A DNA stretch of 64,000 nucleotides from Arenibacter hampyeongensis (GCF_002909255.1 NZ_PIOB01000005.1:124001-188000); one strand, 5' to 3'. Counted from the stretch's first letter, positions 16,593-26,901 are shown. Notes: a model not told the origin generated them from the letters alone. Made by a program: numbers and translations.

Positions 16593-19541
16593 ATGAAGAA
16601 ACTGAAATTTTTGATGTTTGTCTTTTTGATAGGCACATCCATGACAGCATTGGCACAGACCACGGTTAGTGGTACGGTGTCCGATGAACAGAATATTCCC
16701 TTGCCCGGTGCAACAGTGCTGGAAAAAGGAACTACTAATGGAACTACGGCTGATTTTGATGGTAATTTTACTATACAAGTATCGGACGAGAGCGCAATTC
16801 TCGTTATATCCTTTTTGGGATATGCAAGCAAAGAGTTTTCGCTTAACGGTCAAACCAATATAAGTGTAGCATTGCAGGAAGATTCATCCTTATTGGACGA
16901 GGTGGTCGTTGTAGGTTATGGAACCCAAAGAATTAAGGACGTAACTGGTGCGGTGAAACGGGTTACCAGCGAAGACTTTAATAAGGGAGTCGTTAATAAT
17001 GCGGGCCAACTTATACAGGGTAAGGCTGCGGGTGTAAATGTTACCTCCTCAAGTGGTGAGCCTGGAAGTGGTCAGCGTATTGTGATCCGTGGACAAGGAA
17101 CTATTCGTTCGGGATCTGGGCCATTATTTGTATTGGATGGATTTCCATTGGGCTTGGCAGGTACAGGTTCAGGGGAAAGCCCTTTGAATTTTATCAATCC
17201 AGATGATATAGAATCCATCGATGTATTGAAGGATGCCTCGGCAACTGCTATTTATGGTTCAAGAGGAGCCAACGGTGTTGTAATCATTACCACGAAAAAT
17301 GGAAAGGCCGGTGTTTCAAAAATATCGCTTTCTACCAATGTAGGCGTCTCTACATTGGCTCGTAAACTGGATGTTTTCACCGCTGATGAATTCCGTAGGG
17401 AAGTGGCTGCAATTCCAGGGAGTGAGCTTATTGATGGAGGAGGTTCCACCGATTGGCAGGATGAATTGACCCGGGCTGCCATTACTCAAAACCACAACTT
17501 GGTTTTATCAGGGGGTACCGAAAAGGTCAATTACTATGCTTCCTTAGGTTTGCAAGATCAGGAAGGGATTGTTTATAACTCAGGTCTCAAAAGGACAAGT
17601 GCAAGGATTAATGTGACCCAAAAATTGTTGCAAGATCGATTGAAAATTGATTACAATTTAAATACTACAATTACCGAGCAATCCAGAAATAATAATCTGG
17701 GGTATTCTACCAACCCTACCTTTGATGCCTATACGGCTGATGGGGAAATTAACAACCCTCTTAATTGGAACAATCCATTGTTGTCCAATAAATATAACGG
17801 TGACTTTTCGGAATCTAGAAGGATTTTAATCAATATTGCACCTTCCTTTGAAATTTTGGATGGTCTGGTGTATAAATTAAACGTAGGTTATGAGAATAGA
17901 TCATCGGATAGGGATCAACAAACGATTGCCAATAGTGATCGGAACGATTTAGGTTTTTTAAGACAGTCTTTTGGGAAGTATGAAAATAATCTAATTGAAA
18001 ACTACTTGACCTATACCTTTGATGTTGGAGACCACAACCTAAGTATTTTAGGGGGTCATTCCTATCAAAAAACATTTTCAAGAAGTAGTAGTTGGTCTAT
18101 TGATGAATTTCCGGCCGACACTGGTATAGATCCTCGTAACAACCCTGGTTTGGGTGGGGATACCAATATAGTTGACCATAGACCTTCGGGCAGTACATAT
18201 GAAGACGAGTTGCAATCCTATTTTGGTAGGGCCAACTGGAGCTTTAAAGATCGTTACCTGTTTACTGCAACGGTTAGGGCCGATGGTTCCTCTAAATTCG
18301 GGGGAAACAACAAATATGGTGTGTTCTCTTCCTTTGCAGGGTCATGGAGAATCATAGAAGAGGACTTCATGGAGGGGTCTATTTTTAGCGATTTAAAATT
18401 AAGGGCGGGCTGGGGCCAGACCGGTAACCAGGAAATTCCCGGAAAAATCACAAAAGCCTCTTTTAGGGTTAGTAACTCCAGCAATGTGAGTTATCCAATT
18501 GATCAGAATGGTCCTTATCCCGTGGGATCCGAGTATACCCGTTTTGCCAACCCGGATATTCAATGGGAGGTTTCTACCCAATCCAATGTGGGTGTTGATT
18601 TTGGATTGTTCGATGGAAGTCTAACAGGTACCTTGGATTATTTTCATAAAGTATCCGATAATATCTTATTGGAGGTTACACCTGTAGATCCAATTGTACC
18701 GGCTCCTACTTATTGGACAAATGTTCCTGGCATGACAATTACCAACAAAGGGCTTGAAGTTGCGTTGGATTATTCCAAGCAGAACCCAGACGGTCTTTCC
18801 TACGGCTTTGGAGTAAATGCCACATTTATAGATAATTTAGTGGAAGATTCTCCTTTTACCATTGTAACAACTGGATCCGCTTCTGGTCAGGGGCTTACAG
18901 ATGCTACCATTAACGGATTTGTTAGTGGAGAGGCTATCGGGGCCTTTTATATGCAGACATTCACAGGAATTGGTCCTGATGGTCTTTCGCAATTTGCGGA
19001 CAATGACGGGGACGGTGAGATTACCGAAAAGGATAGAACCATTGTTGGAAGTGCTTTGCCCGACATGACCTATAATTTTTATCTAAACTTGAAGTACAGA
19101 AGGTTTGATCTTAATGCCAATTTTAACGGGGTATCCGGAAATGAAATATATGACCATACCGCTATGGGGAGTTTTTACAAAACCTTGTTGAGCAAATCTA
19201 ACAACACAACAGCAGCTGCCATAGAGTATCCTGAAGAAAGTATCATAAATTCGGCAGCCGTTTCCACACGTTATTTAAAGGATGGTTCTTATTTGAGATT
19301 AAATAATTTAACCTTTGGATACTCTTTCGATACAAAATCCATGTCATGGGCTTCAAATTGGCTCCAGGAATTTAGATTGAGCTTTACTGGTCAAAATCTA
19401 TTCGTTATTACGGATTATGACGGTTATGATCCAGAAGTGAATACGGATAGTTCTACCAATGGGATTCAATCCTTTGGTATTGATAAGTTCGCCTACCCTA
19501 AGGCAAGAACATTTGTTTTTGGTTTGAATGTATCCTTTTAA
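16593..19541 (+). CDS. SusC/RagA-family TonB-dependent receptor (orphan pair)
   Basis: A 982-residue outer-membrane receptor with signal peptide MKKLKFLMFVFLIGTSMTALA. A CarboxypepD_reg-like domain covers about 24-100 and contains PGATVLEKGTTNGTTADFDG. The plug has DEVVVVGYGTQ and IESIDVLKDASATAIYGSRG, followed by the barrel ending FVFGLNVSF. Unlike the 45505 receptor it has no STN domain, so it is not expected to signal through FecR. It forms an operon with the susD gene 18 bases downstream. No glycoside hydrolase lies beside it, so its ligand is unknown. The shared operator before this gene and before iolJ hints that it may serve inositol-related or other coregulated uptake. Confidence 0.93.
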   Translation: MKKLKFLMFVFLIGTSMTALAQTTVSGTVSDEQNIPLPGATVLEKGTTNGTTADFDGNFTIQVSDESAILVISFLGYASKEFSLNGQTNISVALQEDSSLLDEVVVVGYGTQRIKDVTGAVKRVTSEDFNKGVVNNAGQLIQGKAAGVNVTSSSGEPGSGQRIVIRGQGTIRSGSGPLFVLDGFPLGLAGTGSGESPLNFINPDDIESIDVLKDASATAIYGSRGANGVVIITTKNGKAGVSKISLSTNVGVSTLARKLDVFTADEFRREVAAIPGSELIDGGGSTDWQDELTRAAITQNHNLVLSGGTEKVNYYASLGLQDQEGIVYNSGLKRTSARINVTQKLLQDRLKIDYNLNTTITEQSRNNNLGYSTNPTFDAYTADGEINNPLNWNNPLLSNKYNGDFSESRRILINIAPSFEILDGLVYKLNVGYENRSSDRDQQTIANSDRNDLGFLRQSFGKYENNLIENYLTYTFDVGDHNLSILGGHSYQKTFSRSSSWSIDEFPADTGIDPRNNPGLGGDTNIVDHRPSGSTYEDELQSYFGRANWSFKDRYLFTATVRADGSSKFGGNNKYGVFSSFAGSWRIIEEDFMEGSIFSDLKLRAGWGQTGNQEIPGKITKASFRVSNSSNVSYPIDQNGPYPVGSEYTRFANPDIQWEVSTQSNVGVDFGLFDGSLTGTLDYFHKVSDNILLEVTPVDPIVPAPTYWTNVPGMTITNKGLEVALDYSKQNPDGLSYGFGVNATFIDNLVEDSPFTIVTTGSASGQGLTDATINGFVSGEAIGAFYMQTFTGIGPDGLSQFADNDGDGEITEKDRTIVGSALPDMTYNFYLNLKYRRFDLNANFNGVSGNEIYDHTAMGSFYKTLLSKSNNTTAAAIEYPEESIINSAAVSTRYLKDGSYLRLNNLTFGYSFDTKSMSWASNWLQEFRLSFTGQNLFVITDYDGYDPEVNTDSSTNGIQSFGIDKFAYPKARTFVFGLNVSF

Positions 19542-19559
19542 TAAAAAATAAAAATAGAT

Positions 19560-21245
19560 ATGAAAAACAATATAAAATTAGCACTGTTGTTAGGCAGCAT
19601 GTTACTGAATTGGAATTGTACGGATCTTGAGGAGAATATATTGGACGAATCTTTGAATCCCAGTACAGAAGGAATTGATGAAGCTGTGGCAGCTATTGCC
19701 CCGGTTTATGCAAATGCAAATAACAATATTTGGAGGCATACGAATTATTTTTCCATGCAGGAAATCTCTACGGATGAAGCTATATTGCCCTACAGGGGTG
19801 GTACCGATTGGGGTGATGGAGGTAAATTTTCGGATTTGTATCGTCATGCCATGACTCCTGGTAATCGTATTATGAGCGATGTATGGAACGGGGTTACCAG
19901 ACATATAGCAAGATCGGTTAGTGCCATAAATGCTCTGGAACCTCTGGCAGAAACAAATCCCCAAGCAATTGTCTACTTAGCGGAAGCCAAGGCCATGAGG
20001 GCCCTGTTTAACCATATTTTATTGGACGCATTTGGTTTGGTATTCGTTAAGGATAATATTGATGATCAGTCAGTTATACTAAGAGGTAGTGAGGCAGTGG
20101 ATTATTTAATAAGTGAATTGAAAGCAGCTGAACCCGATTTATCTACAACGACTGCCGTTGGACCGGGTAGAATGACAAAGACAGGTGTTCAGGCATTGTT
20201 GGCGAGAATATATCTGAATGCGGCGGTATATAGGGATCCTTATGGGACACCTAATTTTACTGCAGCAGATATGGATGCGGTTATCCAATATACCAACCAG
20301 GTAATTAATTCAGGCGAGCATGCTCTATCTGCAGAATATTTTGAGATTTTTGATGATGAAAACCATACCAATAAAGAGTTGATTTTTGCTATAGATCAAC
20401 GTCCAGATTTGGATGGTCACAATCGTATGGCCTATTTCTCTATGTCTGGAGATTTTTACCCCTTGCCAGAATTTCCTAGTGCCAATGGTACCGATGCCGC
20501 GGCAATTACTCCAGATTTCTATCAGACCTGGGTAGATGCTTATGGTGATGTAGATCCGGCAGATGCAGATCCCAGATTCCATAAGGATAATTTGATCAAT
20601 GAACCCGGATGTGTGAGTGCCGAAGATTTTGAAGTGGATAGGGGTATTTATAGAGGCCTATTGTATGGCTTACAACACGATCAGGGCGGAGATCCCTTTG
20701 AGCGATGCGATGGCGACAATTACGTAGTGGACTTGGTTGTAAACCGTAGGTCCGAGGTAGGTGATCCTGTTTTTCATTCCTTGGAAATCGACTTTACTAC
20801 CAATAGTTCGCATAGTAATGGATATAGGGTATTGAAGTATGAGTTCAGTAAGACTTCGGACTCTGGAAGAAACAAAGGACAGGCAGATCTTGTAGTTTTG
20901 CGCTTGGCCGATATGTACCTGATGCGTGCGGAGGCAGCATTAAGAAAGGGAGATGCTGGTGCCGCTCTTGCCGATGTTAATTTTGTTAGGGCTTCTAGAA
21001 CCGCTAGGCATACGGCTCCTGCACTTGATGAAATGAACCTGGATTTACTATATAGAGAGCGTGGATTTGAGTTTTATTGGGAATTCCAAAGACGTACGGA
21101 TATGATTCGTTTTGGAAAATATGAGGACTCTTATACCGAAAAAACAAATTCAGATCCTCAGAAACGCCTTTTTCCAATACCACAAAGTGCTGTTGATGGA
21201 GCCTCTATCCTTGATGGGTACTTGGTTCAAAACGCAGGATACTAG
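19560..21245 (+). CDS. SusD/RagB-family lipoprotein (orphan pair)
   Basis: A 561-residue surface lipoprotein whose lipobox ends at C20 (LLNWNC). Family features include YLAEAKAMRALFNHILLDAF in the helical core, LADMYLMRAEAALRKGDAG, and the C-terminal RERGFEFYWEFQRRTDMIRFG. It partners the SusC encoded just upstream and should bind the same ligand at the cell surface. The operon ends with a strong terminator 27 bases after this gene. No enzyme is cotranscribed. Confidence 0.93.
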   Translation: MKNNIKLALLLGSMLLNWNCTDLEENILDESLNPSTEGIDEAVAAIAPVYANANNNIWRHTNYFSMQEISTDEAILPYRGGTDWGDGGKFSDLYRHAMTPGNRIMSDVWNGVTRHIARSVSAINALEPLAETNPQAIVYLAEAKAMRALFNHILLDAFGLVFVKDNIDDQSVILRGSEAVDYLISELKAAEPDLSTTTAVGPGRMTKTGVQALLARIYLNAAVYRDPYGTPNFTAADMDAVIQYTNQVINSGEHALSAEYFEIFDDENHTNKELIFAIDQRPDLDGHNRMAYFSMSGDFYPLPEFPSANGTDAAAITPDFYQTWVDAYGDVDPADADPRFHKDNLINEPGCVSAEDFEVDRGIYRGLLYGLQHDQGGDPFERCDGDNYVVDLVVNRRSEVGDPVFHSLEIDFTTNSSHSNGYRVLKYEFSKTSDSGRNKGQADLVVLRLADMYLMRAEAALRKGDAGAALADVNFVRASRTARHTAPALDEMNLDLLYRERGFEFYWEFQRRTDMIRFGKYEDSYTEKTNSDPQKRLFPIPQSAVDGASILDGYLVQNAGY

Positions 21246-21272
21246 GAAGATTAAAAGGAATTGACTTTTGAA

Positions 21273-21306
21273 AAGGGTGGGCAAATATTTGCCCACCCTT
21301 TTTTTT
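21273..21306 (+). terminator. Strong rho-independent terminator after susD
   Basis: A perfect 28-base palindrome, AAGGGTGGGCAAAT followed by its reverse complement, runs straight into eight consecutive T residues. It closes the susC-susD operon and isolates the LacI-type gene, which begins 173 bases downstream with its own promoter. Confidence 0.9.
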
Positions 21307-21478
21307 GGGCTTGCGGGCCGTTACCTCAAGTAGTTGTAGTGTATTTTGTTTACAAGTTCCAATTGCCTAATTTCGGAATATAATTGCCTAAATAATAATT
21401 AGTAGGTTCTAAGGGTCCACACCGTGTAATAAATTGGAAAATGAAAAGGGAAGTTAGGATTGTAAATAGGGACTTTTT

Positions 21479-22498
21479 ATGAAGAAGGGCCGCGTTACCA
21501 TTAAGGACATTGCACGGGAGCTCAATATAGCTCCCTCTACTGTTTCCAGAGCCTTGAACGATCATCCGGCCATAAAAAAAGAGACCAAGGATGCCGTTAA
21601 GGCACTTGCGGAAGCATTGGATTATCAACCCAATCTTTTAGCGTTGAACTTACTGCAAAAAAAATCCAATACCATTGGAGTGATAGTGCCAGAAATTACG
21701 GGCCATTTTTTTTCCGCAATAATTACTGGGATACAGGACGTAATTGTTGATTCCGAATACAATATTATGATCTGTTTGTCCAACGAATCCTATGAGGAAG
21801 AGTTGACCATTGTAAAGAGGTTATCAAAGATCCAGATAGATGGGGTCCTGGTATCTCCCTCCTCGGAGACCAAGAATTTTGATCATTTTCGAAGGCTTCA
21901 AAAAAGCGGTATCCCTGTGGTGGTTTTTGATAGGGACTGTCCTGGACTTGAGGCCGATAAGGTATTGGTAGATGACTATTTTGGGGCTTTTCAGGCTGTG
22001 GAATATTTAATCGGAACAGGTTGCAAGAACATTGCCCACCTTGGGGGGCCCTTAAACTTGAGCACTACCGATCATAGGTTGCAGGGTTATCTGGATGCCC
22101 TTGAAAAAAATAACATTGAGGTAAACAAGGAGTACATTGTTCACGTCCCTGGGTTTAACCACAAGGATGGAATTAAGCCCTCAAAAAAAATACTGGAACT
22201 TAAAAAACGTCCCGATGCTATTTTCGCCTACAACGATAATATCGCCATTTCGGCCATGCATGTCGCCAAAAAATTTGGTTTAAAAATTCCGGAGGATATC
22301 TCTATTATAGGATTTGATGATGAACCGCATTCCAATTTTATTACACCTTCTTTATCTACTGTTTGGCAACCCGTCTATAGTATGGGAATGCTCTCCGCTA
22401 GAATATTATTAAGTCATTTGAACGACAAGAATACCGCCTTAAAGTTTCGTAGGGAAGTCTTTAAACCAGAGCTGGTTATAAGGGCTTCTTCACGTTAA
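21479..22498 (+). CDS. LacI-family transcriptional regulator
   Basis: A 339-residue repressor-type regulator. The N-terminal helix-turn-helix (residues 6-27, VTIKDIARELNIAPSTVSRALN) and hinge helix (about 48-60) are typical. The periplasmic-binding-protein-like effector domain runs from about 62 to 338 and includes TIGVIVPEITGHFFSAIITG and PDAIFAYNDNIAISAMH. It lies just after the orphan susCD unit and, with the terminator between, is transcribed separately. It is the only LacI-type gene in the window. The three copies of TGCAAACCTTTGCA are its most likely operators, which would link susCD, the iol operon and the GH92 gene. The effector is unknown; inositol or a related sugar is a guess. Confidence 0.92.
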   Translation: MKKGRVTIKDIARELNIAPSTVSRALNDHPAIKKETKDAVKALAEALDYQPNLLALNLLQKKSNTIGVIVPEITGHFFSAIITGIQDVIVDSEYNIMICLSNESYEEELTIVKRLSKIQIDGVLVSPSSETKNFDHFRRLQKSGIPVVVFDRDCPGLEADKVLVDDYFGAFQAVEYLIGTGCKNIAHLGGPLNLSTTDHRLQGYLDALEKNNIEVNKEYIVHVPGFNHKDGIKPSKKILELKKRPDAIFAYNDNIAISAMHVAKKFGLKIPEDISIIGFDDEPHSNFITPSLSTVWQPVYSMGMLSARILLSHLNDKNTALKFRREVFKPELVIRASSR

Positions 22499-23082
22499 TG
22501 TTAATTGGATATGACTGAAAAATGAAAATGTATTGCTTTACATTTGAAAGGTGTGTTCGGGATACATAAATATTTGTTCCTACATTTTGTGGATTAGAAG
22601 TGCCTCCTGTGCTATGCTACAATTCTAGCCTTTTATTAATTATTCTCTTTATTGCCGGCAATGGTATTGTCATGGATATTTATGGGAAACTAAAAAAACA
22701 ACTTCCTAGACCAGAAGTTTTTGCTTTTCAAAGTAATACATGATGAAGTGTACTTACCAGCCTAGTCCAATATTTAGTAAAGCCTACCTTGTAATATATG
22801 ATAATTGCAAATTATATCTTCTATACGCAGTATGAACTTCCATTGGATTGCCATTTTGTTATAAGGCATTCATTTTATTTTTAAAGGCCAATATGATTGT
22901 TTTCATAATGAAATGAAATTGGCCCCTAACTTTGTTCATAGTTGAACAAATTTATTTACAAAAACATTACTTGTCGGCAAAATACAGTTAACAAAAACTT
23001 ATTAATATTGGCAGTACAGATTTCAAACAGAATTGAAAGCTATTTTTATATTATAAATATCAACCACCTAAAACCAATAAAA
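22499..23082. other. 584-base intergenic region before the phytate-module receptor
   Basis: No gene is supported. The region is A+T-rich. The only strong structure is the palindrome at 22931-22950 with an overlapping promoter-like TAACTTTG. A weak hairpin (AAATGTA/TACATTT) sits about 30 bases after the LacI stop without a T-run. An in-frame ATG at 22942 precedes the receptor gene, but it lies inside the palindrome and would place 47 non-signal residues before a good signal peptide. Confidence 0.55.
22927..22950 (+). promoter_or_regulatory. Promoter-like -7 element overlapped by a perfect operator-like palindrome
   Basis: TAACTTTG at 22927-22934 matches the Bacteroidota -7 consensus TAnnTTTG. 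Its last four bases open an inverted repeat, TTTGTTCATAGTTGAACAAA (22931-22950), with 8-base perfect arms around four bases. A protein bound here would cover the transcription start of the receptor/phosphatase unit. It lies 133 bases before the ATG at 23083. No second copy was found in the window by eye. Confidence 0.5.
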
Positions 23083-25848
23083 ATGAAATCGAAGTACTTG
23101 AAAATTAGGATATATTTAATTCTATTGTTGATAGGTATTTTTTGTTCTTCCCATTTTGCTTATTCCCAGTCCCAGAACAAGGGATTTATTAAGGGCACTG
23201 TAAAAGATATGGAATCACAGAATCCATTGCCTGGTGCAAATATAAGAATAGTAGGCTCTTACATTGGTGCAACCACAAATTTTGACGGTGAGTATTCACT
23301 TGCAGTTAATTCAGGTAATTTTGAAATAGAAGTTAGCTATATAGGAGAAAAGACTAAAACTTTAAGCGTTGAGGTGGGAGCCGGGGAAACCAAAGTGGTC
23401 AATATTGAACTGGAAATGGAGGCAACCCAATTAAACGAAATAATTCTGGCAGGTTCCCTGGACGGACAAATGAAGGCGTTAAACCAGCAGAAATCTGCCG
23501 ATAACCTTAAAAATGTTGTCTCTTCCGATCAAATGGGGAAATTTCCTGATCAGAATTCAGCGGAATCCCTTCAAAGGGTAACTGGAGTAAATCTTCAGCG
23601 CGATGAAGGGGATGGACGATTTATTCTAGTACGGGGATTGGCTCCACAATTCACCAATATTAGTATAAATGGGGAACAAATTCCTTCTCCGGAAGGGGAT
23701 TCGCGCTTTGTGGCATTGGATGCCATACCCTCCAATCAGTTGGCCTCAATTGAAATTACAAAATCCATCACACCAGATATGGATGGAGATGCAGTGGGAG
23801 GTTCTGTCAACCTAAAAACTCCAACAGCCTATAAAAAGGAATTGGAGGTTTCAGGTTCCTTGGGAGGGGAATATAACAATTCTTCGGAGAAGACAACTGC
23901 ACAAGGGAATATTACCTTGAGTAAACGAACCAACAATGACAAGTTTGGGATTATAGTTGGGGGTAGTTACGCGCCTAGCGAAAAATTTTCTGAGAGATAT
24001 TCCTTTGATGGTTGGGATAAGGATAATCCGGAAGGATTGGATGAGGTGGAGATTACAAGTTATGAGGTTTCTAGAAAACGTATTGGGGCCAATGCCACTT
24101 TGGACTACAAATTCAATGATAAAAATCAGATATATTTTAGGACTTTGTACAGCGAATTAAGGGAGGTGGAACAAAGAAGAAGGCTTCTTCTGGAATCGGA
24201 AGAGGACGAGGATATATTGGAATATGGGGTTTCCAAGGAACTCAAATATCGTCCGGAGAACCAGGGGGTGTATAGCTTTAATCTTGGCGGAAATTACTCT
24301 GGGGCGAAGGTAATTTTGGATTATGAAATAGCATATTCCGAGGCATTTCAAAAAACTGAGGCAAACGAAAAATCGGTGTTTGAAAACGCAGAGGACGTTA
24401 CATGGAGCCTTGACATCTCCGATCGTTATAGTCCAAAGCTCAATAGCTTCACCTACGATGCGCAAAATGCTCAGGTAGGCAATGCGGCCCTTTTAGGATT
24501 GGATGAGTGGGAAAATGAAGTGACTACTGCCAGGGACCATAATACTACCGCTAAAATAAATGCAGCTTTTCCTTTGAATATTTCTGAAAAGCAAGGCGAA
24601 CTGAAAATAGGAGGTAAGCTTAGGTTCAAAGACAAAAATTTTGTTGTAGATAAATTTGAAAGTTATGGGTACGAGGGAGATGATGATCTTTTCTTAAGTG
24701 ACTTTGCGGATAATCATGTGTATTCCGGGTTTATGGATGGAGAATTTAATCAGGATTTAGGACCTTTCACTGATAGAAATAAATTCAATTCATACTTTGA
24801 TAGTAATATAGGGGACTTCGAAGCCGATTTTGCAAAGGCTGCCGAAGAAAAGGCCTTACAGGAATACCAGGCAACAGAAAATGTGTTTGCCGGATATGTT
24901 CAGGGCAAAATACAATTGAACAGACTTATGATACTAGCCGGGGTACGTTACGAAAAAACCAATTTTGATTATGCCTCTGGACAATGGGACGAAGATACTG
25001 AAGAAGCTGTGCCGGTAAGTGGGACCAATGATTATGGATTTCTTTTACCCATGTTTCACCTTAAATACAATATAAGCGATAACGACATTTTGCGTGCTTC
25101 CATTACAAAATCCTATTCCAGACCTAATTTCCAAGATCTTGTTCAAGGAGCAACTTTTAACGGAGAAGAAGCATCAATTTTTAATCCGGACCTTAAACCG
25201 GTAAGGGCTACGAACCTCGATATTTATGGAGAGCATTATTTTGGCACACTGGGACTACTGTCCGGAGGCGTTTTTTATAAAAAATTAAATGATTTCATTT
25301 ATCAGCAAACTACAGATCAGACCTTTAGGGGCATACCGGACATAGAGGTTACCCAATCCGTTAATGGTGATGATGCCTCTTTACTAGGTTTTGAAATAGG
25401 ATATCAACAGAATTTAAGTTTTTTGCCTGGCGTACTTAAAGGCCTCGTGGTTTATTTAAATTATACGCATACGACTTCCGAAGCCAATGTTGCCAATTTT
25501 GCACAAGGGGCAGATCTGAGCGAGATAGACTTGCCAGGGCAAGCGGATAATATTGGTAATGCTGCCCTTGCCTACAATATTGGAGGATTCAAGGCAAGAT
25601 TGTCATTTAATTATAATGGATCCTATATCAATGAGTTTGATGGTGGAGATATAATTAATGTGGAAAGTAGACATCAGTGGGATTTTTCCATGAGCCAATC
25701 ATTTAGTAAAAATAAACTGACAGCTTTTCTGGAGTTGGTAAACCTAACTGATGAGGACGAAAGGGAATTTTACAATACTAAAAATACACCTAGTTTTAGG
25801 ACAAGATATGGATCTTGGGGCAGATTGGGTATAAGGTTTAATTTCTAA
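23083..25848 (+). CDS. TonB-dependent receptor of the phytate/organophosphate module
   Basis: A 921-residue outer-membrane receptor. I chose the ATG at 23083 because it begins a normal signal peptide ending near AYSQ at 29. A CarboxypepD_reg-like domain covers about 35-115 with PLPGANIRIVGSYIGATTNFDG. The plug has GKFPDQNSAESLQRVTGVN and VRGLAPQFTNISINGEQ. The C-terminal barrel ends GRLGIRFNF. The plug motifs place it with the non-SusC receptors that have no SusD partner, and none is present. Receptors of this broad type are often found beside beta-propeller phytases in aquatic bacteria. It is probably cotranscribed with the acid phosphatase 31 bases downstream. Phytate or inositol phosphate uptake is inferred from context. 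Confidence 0.9.
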   Translation: MKSKYLKIRIYLILLLIGIFCSSHFAYSQSQNKGFIKGTVKDMESQNPLPGANIRIVGSYIGATTNFDGEYSLAVNSGNFEIEVSYIGEKTKTLSVEVGAGETKVVNIELEMEATQLNEIILAGSLDGQMKALNQQKSADNLKNVVSSDQMGKFPDQNSAESLQRVTGVNLQRDEGDGRFILVRGLAPQFTNISINGEQIPSPEGDSRFVALDAIPSNQLASIEITKSITPDMDGDAVGGSVNLKTPTAYKKELEVSGSLGGEYNNSSEKTTAQGNITLSKRTNNDKFGIIVGGSYAPSEKFSERYSFDGWDKDNPEGLDEVEITSYEVSRKRIGANATLDYKFNDKNQIYFRTLYSELREVEQRRRLLLESEEDEDILEYGVSKELKYRPENQGVYSFNLGGNYSGAKVILDYEIAYSEAFQKTEANEKSVFENAEDVTWSLDISDRYSPKLNSFTYDAQNAQVGNAALLGLDEWENEVTTARDHNTTAKINAAFPLNISEKQGELKIGGKLRFKDKNFVVDKFESYGYEGDDDLFLSDFADNHVYSGFMDGEFNQDLGPFTDRNKFNSYFDSNIGDFEADFAKAAEEKALQEYQATENVFAGYVQGKIQLNRLMILAGVRYEKTNFDYASGQWDEDTEEAVPVSGTNDYGFLLPMFHLKYNISDNDILRASITKSYSRPNFQDLVQGATFNGEEASIFNPDLKPVRATNLDIYGEHYFGTLGLLSGGVFYKKLNDFIYQQTTDQTFRGIPDIEVTQSVNGDDASLLGFEIGYQQNLSFLPGVLKGLVVYLNYTHTTSEANVANFAQGADLSEIDLPGQADNIGNAALAYNIGGFKARLSFNYNGSYINEFDGGDIINVESRHQWDFSMSQSFSKNKLTAFLELVNLTDEDEREFYNTKNTPSFRTRYGSWGRLGIRFNF

Positions 25849-25879
25849 TATATTCTCCGCCATTTTTAATTTATATTTT

Positions 25880-26872
25880 ATGAAAAGCATTTGGAATAAG
25901 CTTACGCCGATATTTCTGCTATTACTTTTTGGGTTTAGTTGTAGCGCCACTAAGGTAGATGGGAATGATATGCCTTTGTGCGATAACTATAAAGTAACAG
26001 ATAGTCTAGTGGTTATGAAGGATGCGTTACACTTCCTAGTGATTGGGGATTGGGGCCGAAAAGGCTATTATAACCAACAACATGTTGCAGATAGAATGGA
26101 AGAAGCTGCCAAAACACTGGACGCGGAATTTGTCATAGCCTTGGGCGATAACTTTTACCCTAATGGTGTGGCGAGTATAGACGACCCCAACTGGGTGGCT
26201 TCCTTTGAAAATATTTATAAAGGATACCATCTTGAAATTCCGTGGCATGTAGTTTTGGGCAATCACGATTATAGGGGAAACCCTCAGGCCCAAATAGACT
26301 ACACATATAAAAGCCAACGGTGGAATATGCCATCACGTTATTATGACTACGGTTTTACTGATGAAGACACTGGTTTAAATGTTCATTTTCTATTTTTGGA
26401 CACCTGTCCCTTTGAAAAGAAATATTATACTGAAGAGGCCTATGCTAATGTTAAGACCCAGGATTCCACACAACAGATAAAATGGATAGATAGTATTATT
26501 TCTTCTAAGCCAAAAGCAGATTGGACAATTTTTTCGGGCCATCATCCATTATATTCCGGAGGTAAACGGATTGAGGACACGGAACAAATAAGAAATTCAC
26601 TGCAACCCATTTTGAAGAGAAGTAACGCAGATGTATATTTTGCAGGTCATGAGCACGATCTACAATATATTAAACCGCAAGGAAAGACCCATCATTTTAT
26701 TTCAGGAGCAGGTTCTGAAGTCAGAAAAACAGGTATGATAGATGGCATATCAAAGTTTGCCGCTTCTGTTCAGGGGTTTATGGCGGTTTCTATAACTAAA
26801 AGTCAAATGTTGGTGCAGGTCATAAATTATAAAGGCAATGTAATCTACACCACGGAAATAAAAAAGGAGTGA
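25880..26872 (+). CDS. Purple acid phosphatase-like metallophosphoesterase lipoprotein
   Basis: A 330-residue lipoprotein (lipobox FGFSC, C21) of the tartrate-resistant acid phosphatase type. The dinuclear metal motifs are complete: D57 in GDWG, D90 and Y93 in GDNFYPNG, N128 in GNHDY, H222 in GHHPLYSGG, and H257/H259 in GHEHD. Tyr93 after GDNF is the metal-binding tyrosine that gives this family its purple colour. It should hydrolyse phosphomonoesters outside the cytoplasm, possibly inositol phosphates left by the phytase. A terminator 30 bases after the stop ends the receptor-phosphatase unit. Confidence 0.92.
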   Translation: MKSIWNKLTPIFLLLLFGFSCSATKVDGNDMPLCDNYKVTDSLVVMKDALHFLVIGDWGRKGYYNQQHVADRMEEAAKTLDAEFVIALGDNFYPNGVASIDDPNWVASFENIYKGYHLEIPWHVVLGNHDYRGNPQAQIDYTYKSQRWNMPSRYYDYGFTDEDTGLNVHFLFLDTCPFEKKYYTEEAYANVKTQDSTQQIKWIDSIISSKPKADWTIFSGHHPLYSGGKRIEDTEQIRNSLQPILKRSNADVYFAGHEHDLQYIKPQGKTHHFISGAGSEVRKTGMIDGISKFAASVQGFMAVSITKSQMLVQVINYKGNVIYTTEIKKE

Positions 26873-26901
26873 AGTTTAATTAGTTTTGTCAGTGACCAAG
26901 A

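Noticed and set aside
22942-23082. N-terminal extension of the phytate-module receptor from an upstream ATG
   Set aside because: It would put 47 residues before a normal signal peptide, and its ATG lies in a promoter palindrome; the ATG at 23083 fits better.
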